Positions 44,754 to 53,461 of a stretch of 64,000 nucleotides of DNA are shown here, one piece after another (position 1 is the stretch's first letter; each line of letters begins with the position of its first letter). This DNA comes from an uncultured Prevotella sp. (GTDB lineage Bacteria; Bacteroidota; Bacteroidia; Bacteroidales; Bacteroidaceae): positions 62,001-126,000 of the forward strand of contig URCI01000002.1 in assembly GCA_900546345.1 (NCBI GenBank), read 5' to 3'. Under the pieces are notes generated by a model. It worked only from the letters and a program-made list of their open reading frames with translations. It was not told the DNA's origin and searched no databases. Both the position numbers and the translations under genes were made by a program.

Positions 44754-46037
44754 ATGAATGTTATTAAATATCCTTCAAAAGAGACATGGACCGATTTGGT
44801 CAAGCGGCCTCATTTAGATGTTTCCCAACTCAATTCGACAGTACAGAGCGTGCTAGACGATGTGAGACAGAGAGGTGACAAAGCTGTAAAAAGCTATGAA
44901 GAGAAGTTCGACCACGTGACTCTGTCTTCATTGGCTGTCAGTGAGGTGGAGATGGAAGAAGCGCTAACATCTGTGTCAGCCGAATTACTTGATTCATTAA
45001 AACTGGCTCACGACAACATCTACAAATTCCACTTTGCGCAAAAAGTTAAAGGAGCCTCTCTTGAAACTTCCAAAGGTGTAAAATGCTGGCAAAAGAGCAT
45101 TCCGATTCAAAAAGTAGGATTGTATATTCCAGGAGGTACTGCGCCTTTGTTTTCTACCGTACTCATGTTGGCTACACCGGCAAAAATTGCCGGGTGCGAT
45201 GAAATCGTTCTGTGTACGCCTCCTGACAAGGAAGGGAAGATAAATCCAGCTATTCTTGCAGCCGCAAAGATAGCCGGAGTCAACAAGATTTTTAAGGCTG
45301 GTGGTGTACAAGCCATTGGCGCAATGGCCTATGGTACAGAAAGTGTACCAAAGGTATACAATATCTTTGGCCCTGGCAACCAATATGTGATGGCAGCCAA
45401 ACAACAAGTAAGCCTTCACGAAGTGGCTATCGATATGCCGGCAGGCCCAAGTGAAGTTTGTGTCATCGCCGATGAAGCTAGCAATCCAGTCTTTGTTGCA
45501 GCCGACTTACTCTCTCAGGCAGAGCATGGCATCGATTCCCAAGTCATTTTGATTACCGACTCAGAGGAGATGCTGCAAAAAGTCAAAAAGCAAGTTGATA
45601 TTCAGTTGGAAAGACTCCCCAGAAAAGAGATTGCAGCCAAGTCTTTGGATAATTCCAAAATGGTACTTGTGCATCATCTTGATGAAGCCATGGATCTCAG
45701 CAATGCCTACGCTCCAGAGCATTTGATCATCGCAACAGAAAATTATGCTGACTTGGCAGAAAAGGTTATTAATGCGGGCAGCGTATTCCTTGGTAAGTGG
45801 GCATGTGAAAGTGCAGGAGATTATGCTAGCGGCACCAACCATACACTTCCCACCCATCAGTATGCGTTAGCCTATAATGGTGTAAATCTCGATAGCTATA
45901 TGCGCAAGATTACTTTCCAGCACCTTACGAAGGAGGGTATCAACAGCATTGGCAAAGCTGTTGTATGTATGGCTGAAAACGAACAACTTGAAGCGCATGC
46001 CAATGCCATGAGACTAAGAATCCAAAATCAAGAATAA
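44754..46037 (+). CDS. hisD: Histidinol dehydrogenase
   Basis: 427 aa zinc enzyme for the last two steps of histidine synthesis: histidinol to histidine, two NAD used. Signatures: QKVGLYIPGGTAPLFSTVLM near 120, IGAMAYGTESVPKVYNIFGPGNQYV near 185-210, IDMPAGPSEVCVIAD near 228, AEHGIDSQVIL near 258 and YAPEHLIIATENY near 318 with catalytic acid/base residues, then GTNHTLPTHQYA near 357. Length is normal. It follows hisG closely and precedes hisC by about 50 nt. No hisB follows hisC, which is unusual for this operon. Confidence 0.96.
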   Translation: MNVIKYPSKETWTDLVKRPHLDVSQLNSTVQSVLDDVRQRGDKAVKSYEEKFDHVTLSSLAVSEVEMEEALTSVSAELLDSLKLAHDNIYKFHFAQKVKGASLETSKGVKCWQKSIPIQKVGLYIPGGTAPLFSTVLMLATPAKIAGCDEIVLCTPPDKEGKINPAILAAAKIAGVNKIFKAGGVQAIGAMAYGTESVPKVYNIFGPGNQYVMAAKQQVSLHEVAIDMPAGPSEVCVIADEASNPVFVAADLLSQAEHGIDSQVILITDSEEMLQKVKKQVDIQLERLPRKEIAAKSLDNSKMVLVHHLDEAMDLSNAYAPEHLIIATENYADLAEKVINAGSVFLGKWACESAGDYASGTNHTLPTHQYALAYNGVNLDSYMRKITFQHLTKEGINSIGKAVVCMAENEQLEAHANAMRLRIQNQE

Positions 46038-46089
46038 GAAGATAAGTATCTACTCCTAACCAGTAGTCGATAAACTTCAAAAAGGATTG

Positions 46090-47154
46090 ATGATGAACAA
46101 AAGATCTTTAAACGATTTAGTAAGACCCAACATAGAGCGATTAGCCCCATATAGTTCTGCACGGAATGAATATTCCGGGCATGAGGCTCATGTCTTTCTG
46201 GATGCAAACGAGAATCCATACAACAGTCCCTTCAACCGCTATCCCGATCCATTGCAAGAAGAAGTAAAGTCTGAACTTTCCAAAATCAAAAAAGTTGCTG
46301 CAAAAAATATCTTTTTAGGCAATGGGTCAGACGAAGCTATTGACTTGGCTTATCGCATTTTCTGTCGGCCCCAAGTCGATAATGTGGTAGCCATCGAACC
46401 CACTTACGGAATGTATAAGGTTTGTGCCGACATCAACGATATAGAATATCGTCCTGTTTTGCTGGATGATCATTATCAAATGAGTGCAGATTCCTTGTTG
46501 GCAGCATGTGACGACCACACCAAAATCATATGGATCTGTTCACCCAACAATCCGTCGGGAAACAACATGCAAACTGAAGAAATCACAAAGGTCTTGGATA
46601 ATTTCGATGGAATTGTCGTCATTGATGAGGCTTATTCCGACTTCTCTTCAGCGCCCCTCTTTCGTCATATGATCAGCCAATATCCACATATGATAGTCCT
46701 CAATACCATGAGCAAAGCATGGGGTTGCGCTGCTATTCGGCTGGGCATGGCTTTTGCAAACGAGGAAATTATCGCTATATTCAACAAAGTAAAATATCCA
46801 TACAACATCAACTTGTTGACGCAGCAGCACGCCATAGAAGCGCTGAAGAATCGCTCAGAAGTGGAAAAATGGGTAAAGTTGCTGCTCGAAGAGTGTCCAA
46901 AATTGATGGCAGCTTTCCGTGAATTGCCTATCTGTCAAACCGTTTATCCGACAAACGCAAATTTCTTCTTGGCCAAGATGGATGATGCTCAATCCATTTA
47001 CGACTATCTCGTAGCACAAGGAATTATCGTTAGGAACCGCACACATGTCAAGCTATGTAAAGATTGTCTGCGCGTGACGATAGGCACAAAGAAAGAAAAT
47101 GCTGAACTCCTCTCAGCACTCAGGCAATATAAAGGTAAGAAAGGTAGATGTTAG
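46090..47154 (+). CDS. hisC: Histidinol-phosphate aminotransferase
   Basis: 354 aa. PLP-dependent conversion of imidazole acetol phosphate to histidinol phosphate. The start is ATG at 46090 or 46093, after an AAAGGA that could be a ribosome site. Motifs: VFLDANENPYNSPFNRYPDP near 36, IFLGNGSDEAIDLAYR near 76, ICSPNNPSGNNMQ near 152, FDGIVVIDEAYSDFS near 173, LNTMSKAWGCAAIRLG with the PLP lysine near 210. The stop is near a strong hairpin (47161-47235), so the run ends here. HisB normally follows in Bacteroidales. Confidence 0.95.
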   Translation: MMNKRSLNDLVRPNIERLAPYSSARNEYSGHEAHVFLDANENPYNSPFNRYPDPLQEEVKSELSKIKKVAAKNIFLGNGSDEAIDLAYRIFCRPQVDNVVAIEPTYGMYKVCADINDIEYRPVLLDDHYQMSADSLLAACDDHTKIIWICSPNNPSGNNMQTEEITKVLDNFDGIVVIDEAYSDFSSAPLFRHMISQYPHMIVLNTMSKAWGCAAIRLGMAFANEEIIAIFNKVKYPYNINLLTQQHAIEALKNRSEVEKWVKLLLEECPKLMAAFRELPICQTVYPTNANFFLAKMDDAQSIYDYLVAQGIIVRNRTHVKLCKDCLRVTIGTKKENAELLSALRQYKGKKGRC

Positions 47155-47160
47155 AATAAA

Positions 47161-47235
47161 AATCTTGCCCTAACATATTTCTAATGATGGGTTCTTCTTC
47201 GTCCCTAACTAAAAAACAATGTTAGGGACAAGATT
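47161..47235. terminator. Bidirectional terminator after hisC
   Basis: AATCTTGCCCTAACAT (47161-47176) pairs with its complement at 47219-47235 with one bulged A; a 42-nt loop lies between. T-rich DNA follows on both sides. It separates hisC from the convergent TetR gene (47241-47870). Confidence 0.8.
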
Positions 47236-47240
47236 TCCTT

Positions 47241-47870
47241 TTACGGATTCATGACAGACCTTTCTAACTCTTCGATACCTTTGGCTGTACACAACCCACG
47301 CATAAAGACCATAATGAGATTGCTGAAAATTTCTTTTAGGTCATATTGGAGATACAGTTGACGTGTCATGATCTCGCGGATCGAAAGATCGGCTATTTTC
47401 TGGATCAGTTCATAATTGACTTCCGGCCGAAAATATCCCTGTTTGATGCCATTACTAAAAAAGGAAGATGAATTCATATCTCTCAACTTTCTCCTATCTT
47501 TGAAAAGTTTGAGAACTTGAGGATATTTTTCCAATTCGATGAAATAGTCTGGTACTATTCTCGACATCCTGCTCATCTTTGACTCATAGAAATGCAACAT
47601 AATATCAATAGTATTGTGCCGTGGGTCTCTGGCAAAGTCTTCCATCTCGGCATCAGTCTTATCTAAATCATGCTTCACACATTCAAGAAGGAGATCCTCC
47701 TTTTTTCCAAATATCTCATAGACCGTTCGTTTTGAAACAGATAGTTTACTCGCGATATCATCCATTTTTACGGATCTGATACCACGTACTTCAAACTCTT
47801 GCGTAGCCATTGCTATAATACGCTGACGCAACTGCTGACGGTATTCTGTTGGACTAACGGTCTTATTCAT
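47241..47870 (-). CDS. TetR/AcrR-family transcriptional regulator
   Basis: 209 aa. The N-terminal 55 residues are a TetR helix-turn-helix: RIIAMATQEFEVRGIRSVKM, DDIASKLSVSKRTVYEIFGKKEDLL. The rest is a divergent all-helical ligand domain without a recognisable ligand type. It is divergent from maeB across 135 nt, so it could control maeB or itself; both promoters are in that region. No palindromic operator could be picked out with confidence. It shares the hisC terminator at its end. Confidence 0.88.
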   Translation of the reverse strand: MNKTVSPTEYRQQLRQRIIAMATQEFEVRGIRSVKMDDIASKLSVSKRTVYEIFGKKEDLLLECVKHDLDKTDAEMEDFARDPRHNTIDIMLHFYESKMSRMSRIVPDYFIELEKYPQVLKLFKDRRKLRDMNSSSFFSNGIKQGYFRPEVNYELIQKIADLSIREIMTRQLYLQYDLKEIFSNLIMVFMRGLCTAKGIEELERSVMNP

Positions 47871-47896
47871 AAAGGAATAACAAGTCTTTTATGTTG

Positions 47897-47904
47897 CAAA
47901 GATA
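47897..47904 (-). promoter_or_regulatory. -7 box of the TetR gene
   Basis: Minus-strand TATCTTTG followed by CA, 27 nt before the ATG at 47870. Confidence 0.55.
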
Positions 47905-47945
47905 CAAAAAAAAAGAAAAACTTCTTTAGATTCAACAGATTTTAT

Positions 47946-47953
47946 TATCTTTG
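47946..47953 (+). promoter_or_regulatory. -7 box of maeB
   Basis: TATCTTTG followed by CA, 53 nt before the maeB ATG. It lies opposite the TetR-gene box, with 41 nt between the two boxes. Confidence 0.58.
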
Positions 47954-48005
47954 CATAATAAAAACAAGAGATAGAAAGTTTTGAAATCTAAAAGATAACA
48001 TTTTT

Positions 48006-50297
48006 ATGGTTAAGATTACAGAGGAAGCTGCCCTCGCCTATCATGCAAATGGACGACCGGGCAAAATAGAGGTAAAGCCGACAAAGCCATATCGCACACA
48101 AACAGATTTGAGCTTGGCCTATTCGCCAGGCGTCGCATATCCGTGTCTTCAGATACAAAAAAATCCTGATGATGTATATAAATACACTGACAAAGGAAAT
48201 CTTGTAGCTGTCATCTCTAATGGTACAGCTGTCCTTGGACTTGGAGATATTGGTGCCATGAGTGGCAAGCCTGTCATGGAGGGGAAGGGACTGCTTTTCA
48301 AGATATATGGTGGCATTGATGTCTTCGACATTGAGATTGCAGAAAAAGATCCGGAGAAGTTCTGCGAGACCGTCGAGCGGATTGCACCTACATTTGGAGG
48401 CATCAACTTGGAGGACATTAAAGCCCCAGAGTGTTTCTATATAGAGGAGAGGCTCAAGAAAAACCTCGATATCCCTGTCATGCATGATGACCAGCATGGC
48501 ACAGCAATCATCTCTGCTGCAGGATTGAAGAATGCACTGGAAGTGGCTGGTAAAGACATCAGCAAAGTCAAACTTGTTGTCAACGGTGCCGGTGCTGCCG
48601 CTATCAGTTGCACCAAGTTGTATGTAGCTTTAGGTGTTAAGAAAGAGAATGTCATCATGCTCGACTCCAAGGGTGTCATCACTTCTGACCGTCCTAACTT
48701 GACCCCGCAAAAGAAACTCTTTGCCACAGAACGCCGTGATGTCCACACACTTGCAGAGGCAATAAAAGGAGCAGACGTGTTCGTAGGATTGTCAAAAGGC
48801 AACATACTGACCCAGGATATGATCCGCTCCATGGCCGAGAAGCCAATCGTATTTGCATTGGCCAATCCTGTTCCAGAAATTAGCTATGAGGATGCCATGG
48901 CTAGTCGTCCCGATGTACTGATGTCTACCGGTCGCTCCGACTATCCTAATCAGATCAACAATGTCATCGGCTTCCCATACATCTTCCGCGGCGCTCTTGA
49001 CGTTCATGCACGCGCCATCAACGAAGAGATGAAGTTGGCAGCCGTTAAAGCTATTGCCGACTTGGCAAAACAGCCTATCCCTGATATTGTCAATGAAGTA
49101 TACCATGTCAATGATCTAACCTTTGGCCCCAAATACTTCATCCCCAAACCCGTTGACCCGCGTTTGATTACAGAAGTGAGTGCAGCCGTGGCCAAGGCCG
49201 CCATGGAAAGTGGAGTAGCGCGCACGCCTATCACAGACTGGAACGCATATAAAGATCGTCTGCGCCAGATGCTTGGGCAAGAGACCAAACTGACACGTAC
49301 CCTCCATGCCACAGCAGCTTTACATCCGCAACGTGTTGTCTTTGCTGAAGGTGGCCATCCGACCATGATGAAGGCTGCTGTCCAGGCTCTTCAGGAAGGT
49401 ATATGCCATCCAATCCTGTTAGGCAATCCAGACAGACTGGCTCGTATTGCCAACCGGCTGAAGCTCGACCTCTCAGGCGTTGAGATCATCGACATGCGTG
49501 CTGACAAGGAGCAGGGACGTCGTGCCACTTACGCTAAGCATCTTGCTGAGAAACGTGCGCGACAGGGATACACCTTTGAAGAGGCTTACGACAAGATGTA
49601 CGAGCGTAACTACTTCGGTATGTCAATGGTGGAACAGGGGGACGCCGACGCCTTCATCACCGGACTCTACACGAAATATAGCAACACCATCAAAGTGGCT
49701 AAGGAAGTTGTTGGTATTCGCAAAGAGTACAACACATTTGCCACCATGCATATTCTGAATACCAAGAAAGGGGTATTCTATTTAGCAGATACACTCATCA
49801 ATCGTCATCCCGATCAGAATGTACTTTACGATGTTGCTCGACTGGCAGCGCACACTGTACGCTTCTTCAATGACGAACCTGTCATCTCTATGATCAGCTA
49901 CTCCAACTTCGGCACTGATGAGATTGGGTCGCCACAGAAAGTACATCAAACTGTGGAAATGATGCAGCACGACTATCCAGATCTCGCCATTGACGGCGAA
50001 ATGCAGGTTAACTTCGCCCTGAACAAAGAGTTGCGAGACGCAAAATATCCTTTTACACGCCTGAAAGGAAAGGATGTCAACACACTCGTATTCCCGAATA
50101 TGAGTTCTGCCAATAGCAGCTACAAGTTGATGCAAGCCCTCGATCCGGACGTTGAGACGATCGGTCCTATCCAGATGGGACTGAACAAACCTATCCATTT
50201 CACGGATTTCGAGGCCAGTGTCCGCGATGTCGTCAACGTCACAGCAGTGGCTGTCATTGATGCATATGTCGATAAAGTAAAGAAAGGAAAAGAGTAA
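48006..50297 (+). CDS. maeB: NADP-dependent malic enzyme, MaeB type
   Basis: 763 aa. Oxidative decarboxylation of malate to pyruvate plus CO2. Residues 1-155 are the malic N-terminal domain (TDLSLAYSPGVAYPCL, GNLVAVISNGTAVLGLGDIGAM), and 165-410 the nucleotide-binding domain (VHDDQHGTAIISAAGL-like VMHDDQHGTAII near 158, VNGAGAAAISC). From about residue 430 to the end is a phosphotransacetylase-like domain without full PTA activity (HPQRVVFAEGGHPTMMKAAVQAL, then PNMSSANSSYKLMQAL near 700). This fusion is the MaeB layout; the C-terminal part has an allosteric role in characterised members. It probably supplies NADPH and pyruvate. It is followed by a strong hairpin. Confidence 0.95.
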   Translation: MVKITEEAALAYHANGRPGKIEVKPTKPYRTQTDLSLAYSPGVAYPCLQIQKNPDDVYKYTDKGNLVAVISNGTAVLGLGDIGAMSGKPVMEGKGLLFKIYGGIDVFDIEIAEKDPEKFCETVERIAPTFGGINLEDIKAPECFYIEERLKKNLDIPVMHDDQHGTAIISAAGLKNALEVAGKDISKVKLVVNGAGAAAISCTKLYVALGVKKENVIMLDSKGVITSDRPNLTPQKKLFATERRDVHTLAEAIKGADVFVGLSKGNILTQDMIRSMAEKPIVFALANPVPEISYEDAMASRPDVLMSTGRSDYPNQINNVIGFPYIFRGALDVHARAINEEMKLAAVKAIADLAKQPIPDIVNEVYHVNDLTFGPKYFIPKPVDPRLITEVSAAVAKAAMESGVARTPITDWNAYKDRLRQMLGQETKLTRTLHATAALHPQRVVFAEGGHPTMMKAAVQALQEGICHPILLGNPDRLARIANRLKLDLSGVEIIDMRADKEQGRRATYAKHLAEKRARQGYTFEEAYDKMYERNYFGMSMVEQGDADAFITGLYTKYSNTIKVAKEVVGIRKEYNTFATMHILNTKKGVFYLADTLINRHPDQNVLYDVARLAAHTVRFFNDEPVISMISYSNFGTDEIGSPQKVHQTVEMMQHDYPDLAIDGEMQVNFALNKELRDAKYPFTRLKGKDVNTLVFPNMSSANSSYKLMQALDPDVETIGPIQMGLNKPIHFTDFEASVRDVVNVTAVAVIDAYVDKVKKGKE

Positions 50298-50330
50298 TTC
50301 TCTTTTCAGATCACATTTCACTTCATAAAA

Positions 50331-50372
50331 ACGGATTGTAAAGAAGCTGCGCTTCCTTGCAATCCGTTTTTC
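50331..50372 (+). terminator. Terminator after maeB
   Basis: ACGGATTG (50331-50338) pairs with CAATCCGT (50360-50367), and an inner GAAGC/GCTTC pair continues the stem; T-rich DNA follows. Confidence 0.82.
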
Positions 50373-50469
50373 ATGTTAACAGAACTTCATTGTTGCAAAC
50401 TTTATATCTACATATAAGAGCTATCATTAATTATTCACTTGATTTTAACTAACTTTAGTAGCACTTTTC

Positions 50470-50500
50470 TTGCAACGTATCGTCTAAACTATTATTTTTG
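50470..50500 (+). promoter_or_regulatory. Promoter of the glycine cleavage operon
   Basis: TTG at 50470-50472, a 20-nt spacer, then TATTTTTG (50493-50500), 24 nt before gcvT. No glycine riboswitch was recognised in the upstream region. Confidence 0.65.
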
Positions 50501-50523
50501 CAGCAATAAACCTTGTTACATTA

Positions 50524-51615
50524 ATGTCTATGAATAAGAGAACTTGTCTCTATGAGCGCCACTGCGAAGCAGGTGCACTCATTCAACCGTTTGGAGGCTT
50601 CGATATGCCTATCCAGTACACATCTATTATAGATGAGCACAATGCTGTTCGGCATCATTGTGGTGTTTTTGACGTATCACATATGGGTGAAGTGACTGTC
50701 ACTGGCCCCGATGCCGAGAAGTATGTCAATCATATTTTCACCAATGATGTTACAAACGCTCCACTCCACAAGATTTTTTACGGCATGATGCTCTACCCCG
50801 ATGGTGGTACTGTAGACGATCTATTGGTTTATAAAATGTCGGAAGGACATTTCTTCATTGTCATCAACGCTGCTAATATTGACAAGGATTATGCATGGAT
50901 GCAAGAACAGGCAAAGGGCTTCGACATCATATTGAAAAACAAATCAGACGATTATGGGCAACTTGCCGTACAAGGACCAGAATCACCCAATGTCATGGAG
51001 GAAGTATTGCAACTCCCATGCAGCGAACTCGCTTTCTACACATGCAAAACACTCAACATCGATGGCGAGGAAGTGATTGTCAGTCGCACAGGTTACACAG
51101 GTGAGGATGGCTTCGAAATTTATGGTTCACATGATTTCATCATCAAGCAGTGGGATACGCTGATGAAAAGTCATCGTTGTACTCCTTGTGGATTGGGCTG
51201 CCGCGATACCCTACGTTTTGAGGTTGGTCTGCCTCTTTATGGTGATGAGTTGTCAAAAGACATCTCGCCAGTTATGGCCGGACTGAGCATGTTTTGCAAA
51301 CTGGACAAACCAGAGTTCATCGGTAAAGAAGCACTGATAAATCAGAAGGCTAATGGTGTGGCTCAACGCTTGCGGGGTATTGAACTCGATGACAAAGCCG
51401 TGCCCCGACATGGTTATACGGTACTCAAAGATGGCAAGGCCGTAGGTGTTGTCACAACAGGGTACCGCCTTATCTCCGTTGACAAGAGTTGCGCCGTCGC
51501 TTTGGTCGATTCACAGTTGAAGCTTGGGGATCGTGTCGAAGTCCAAATCCGACGGAAGACATTCCCAGGAACAATCGTCAAAAAGAAGTTCTACGACAAA
51601 CATTATCATAAATAA
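50524..51615 (+). CDS. gcvT: Glycine cleavage system T protein (aminomethyltransferase)
   Basis: 363 aa. Transfers the methylene of aminomethyl-lipoyl-H protein to tetrahydrofolate and releases ammonia. Typical GcvT sequence: LIQPFGGFDMPIQYTSII near 19-36, GVFDVSHMGEVTV near 50, DDLLVYKMSEGHFFIVINAANIDKDYAWM near 100, SRTGYTGEDGFEIYG near 195, GLGCRDTLRFEVGLPLYGDEL near 225, then the C-terminal barrel domain. Length is normal. The start is ATG at 50524; a third-codon ATG at 50530 is an alternative. First gene of the complete gcv operon. Confidence 0.95.
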   Translation: MSMNKRTCLYERHCEAGALIQPFGGFDMPIQYTSIIDEHNAVRHHCGVFDVSHMGEVTVTGPDAEKYVNHIFTNDVTNAPLHKIFYGMMLYPDGGTVDDLLVYKMSEGHFFIVINAANIDKDYAWMQEQAKGFDIILKNKSDDYGQLAVQGPESPNVMEEVLQLPCSELAFYTCKTLNIDGEEVIVSRTGYTGEDGFEIYGSHDFIIKQWDTLMKSHRCTPCGLGCRDTLRFEVGLPLYGDELSKDISPVMAGLSMFCKLDKPEFIGKEALINQKANGVAQRLRGIELDDKAVPRHGYTVLKDGKAVGVVTTGYRLISVDKSCAVALVDSQLKLGDRVEVQIRRKTFPGTIVKKKFYDKHYHK

Positions 51616-51647
51616 AAATATCCATTAACCATTAAATGATACCCATT

Positions 51648-52007
51648 ATGACTTATTTCAGTGAATCACACGAATACGTTCGCGTAGAAGGCGAATTCGG
51701 CTATATCGGCATTACAGACTATGCACAGAAGCAATTGGGCAACATCGTCTATGTCGACATGCCCGAGACAGACGACGAAATTACTGCCGGCGAAGTGTTT
51801 GGTGCTGTAGAGAGCGTCAAAGCCGCCAGTGATCTAATTGCCCCAATCAGCGGGACGGTCGTGGAAGTCAATGAGGCTTTGGAAGACCACCCAGAGCTCA
51901 TCAACCAAGATGCCAATGACAATTGGATCATAAAAGTGAGCATTGCTGATACCAGTGAACTCGACAAGCTCTTGACAGAGGAAGATTACAACAAGAAAAA
52001 TCAATAA
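51648..52007 (+). CDS. gcvH: Glycine cleavage system H protein
   Basis: 119 aa from the ATG at 51648 (MTYFSESHEYVRV); an ATG four codons earlier at 51636 is possible. Lipoyl-bearing shuttle protein of the glycine cleavage complex. The lipoyl lysine is K58 in VESVKAASD, within the conserved FGAVESVKAASDLIAPISG-type fold. C-terminal NDNWIIKVSIAD and EEDY are as expected. Length is slightly below the usual 125. The 123-nt gap to gcvPA contains a large hairpin, unlike the tight spacing elsewhere in the operon. Confidence 0.95.
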   Translation: MTYFSESHEYVRVEGEFGYIGITDYAQKQLGNIVYVDMPETDDEITAGEVFGAVESVKAASDLIAPISGTVVEVNEALEDHPELINQDANDNWIIKVSIADTSELDKLLTEEDYNKKNQ

Positions 52008-52028
52008 TCGCATTATCAGAAATAGATC

Positions 52029-52100
52029 GGGCAATACATCACTCAAACATAGCTTTTCTAATTTTGTCGAATAGCTAACTTGATGTCTTGCCCTTTTCTA
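52029..52100 (+). terminator. Internal hairpin between gcvH and gcvPA
   Basis: GGGCAATACATCA (52029-52041) pairs with TGATGTCTTGCCC (52081-52093) with one mismatch; inner AGCT pairs with AGCT; TTTTC follows. It looks like a terminator, but gcvPA, gcvPB and lpd follow on the same strand, so it may attenuate or process the transcript. A TAATTTTG -7-like box lies in its loop (52059-52066). Confidence 0.6.
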
Positions 52101-52130
52101 TTTCTGTAAATATTAGTATCTATCATTGCC

Positions 52131-53450
52131 ATGTTTAAATATTTTCCTCAAACGCCTGAAGACATTCAAGAAATGTTACAGGTTATCGGGGTCAAGTCTA
52201 TAGACGACCTCTATGCTGACGTTCCAGAATCCATCCGGCTAAGAAACGACTACGCAATTCCTGAGCAGAAGAGTGAGGTGGAAGTGCGCAAATATTTTGA
52301 ACATCTTGCCAGCAAAAACCAAGAATTGACATGCTTTGCCGGAGCAGGTGTCTATGACCACTATATTCCTGCCGTCATTCCACAAATTGTTCAGCGCACA
52401 GAATATCTCACAAGCTACACACCCTATCAGGCCGAAATTTCCCAAGGCACCTTACACTACATCTTCGAATATCAGACGATGATGTCACGGCTGACAGGAA
52501 TGGAAGTGAGCAACGCTTCTATGTATGATGGAGCCACAGCAACTGCAGAAGCTGCCATGATGGCATGTGCCATCGGGCATCACAGTGATAAAATATTAGT
52601 TTCAGCAACGATTGATCCCAAAGTTAGAAAAGTCCTTGATACTTATGCTCATTTTCATGGCATGCATATCAAAGAGATTCCTCAAAAAGAAGGTTCCACA
52701 GACTTCAGTCAGATGGAAGAAAGTCTGAAAGAGGGAGGAGTTGCAGGCTTCATCGTTCAACAACCCAATTATTTTGGAATTGTTGAGGATTTGAGCGGCG
52801 TTGCTGATACTTGTCATGCCAACAAATCTCTCCTGATAATCAATAGTATAGCCGCAGATCTGGCTTTAACAAAGACACCTGGAGAATGGGGAGCAGATAT
52901 CGCTGTTGGCGAAGCACAAAGTCTCGGTTTACCCATGGCATGGGGCGGACCCTACTTAGGCTATATGTGCACGTCAGAAAAATACATGCGTAAAATGCCA
53001 GGAAGAATTGTCGGGCAAACCGTTGATGAAAAAGGGCAGCGCGTATTTGTCCTGACTTTACAAGCTCGTGAACAACATATTCGTCGTCAGAGAGCCACAT
53101 CCAACATCTGCTCCAACGAAAGTTTGATGGCACTATGGGTGACAATCTACATGGCTTTAATGGGTAAGCAAGGAATCAGAGAAGCCGCGCAAATAGGGTG
53201 CGATGGAGCTCATTATCTCCATGATAAGCTTTTGGCCACAGGGCATTTCACCGATGCCTTTAAGAACAAAGAGTATCTCAACGAATTCTGCGTCAGATAC
53301 GACGGAGACCTTGATCAATTGCAGACCAAATGGCTAAAAGCTGGAATTCTCGGCGGCGTCAAGATCGATGACCGTACAGTCATGCTGGCTGTGACAGAAC
53401 AGCGGAGCAGAGAAGAAATTGATGCACTTGTAGAACTGGTTAAATCCTAA
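52131..53450 (+). CDS. gcvPA: Glycine dehydrogenase (decarboxylating) subunit 1
   Basis: 439 aa, the N-terminal half of the split P protein, which decarboxylates glycine with PLP and transfers aminomethyl to lipoyl-H. Typical sequence: FKYFPQTPEDIQEMLQVIGV at the start, GAGVYDHYIPAVIPQI near 80, YTPYQAEISQGTLHYIFEYQTMM near 95, ASMYDGATATAEAA near 128, and RQRATSNICSNESLMAL near 322. This half lacks the PLP lysine, which is in GcvPB. The next gene starts 11 nt after its stop, so the two subunits are co-translated closely. Split P protein is common in Bacteroidota and Firmicutes. Confidence 0.95.
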   Translation: MFKYFPQTPEDIQEMLQVIGVKSIDDLYADVPESIRLRNDYAIPEQKSEVEVRKYFEHLASKNQELTCFAGAGVYDHYIPAVIPQIVQRTEYLTSYTPYQAEISQGTLHYIFEYQTMMSRLTGMEVSNASMYDGATATAEAAMMACAIGHHSDKILVSATIDPKVRKVLDTYAHFHGMHIKEIPQKEGSTDFSQMEESLKEGGVAGFIVQQPNYFGIVEDLSGVADTCHANKSLLIINSIAADLALTKTPGEWGADIAVGEAQSLGLPMAWGGPYLGYMCTSEKYMRKMPGRIVGQTVDEKGQRVFVLTLQAREQHIRRQRATSNICSNESLMALWVTIYMALMGKQGIREAAQIGCDGAHYLHDKLLATGHFTDAFKNKEYLNEFCVRYDGDLDQLQTKWLKAGILGGVKIDDRTVMLAVTEQRSREEIDALVELVKS

Positions 53451-53461
53451 AAAAGAAGGTT

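Noticed and set aside
48006..50297. Separate phosphotransacetylase gene fused by frameshift
   Set aside because: The malic and PTA-like domains lie in one continuous frame, as in known MaeB proteins, so this is a normal fusion.
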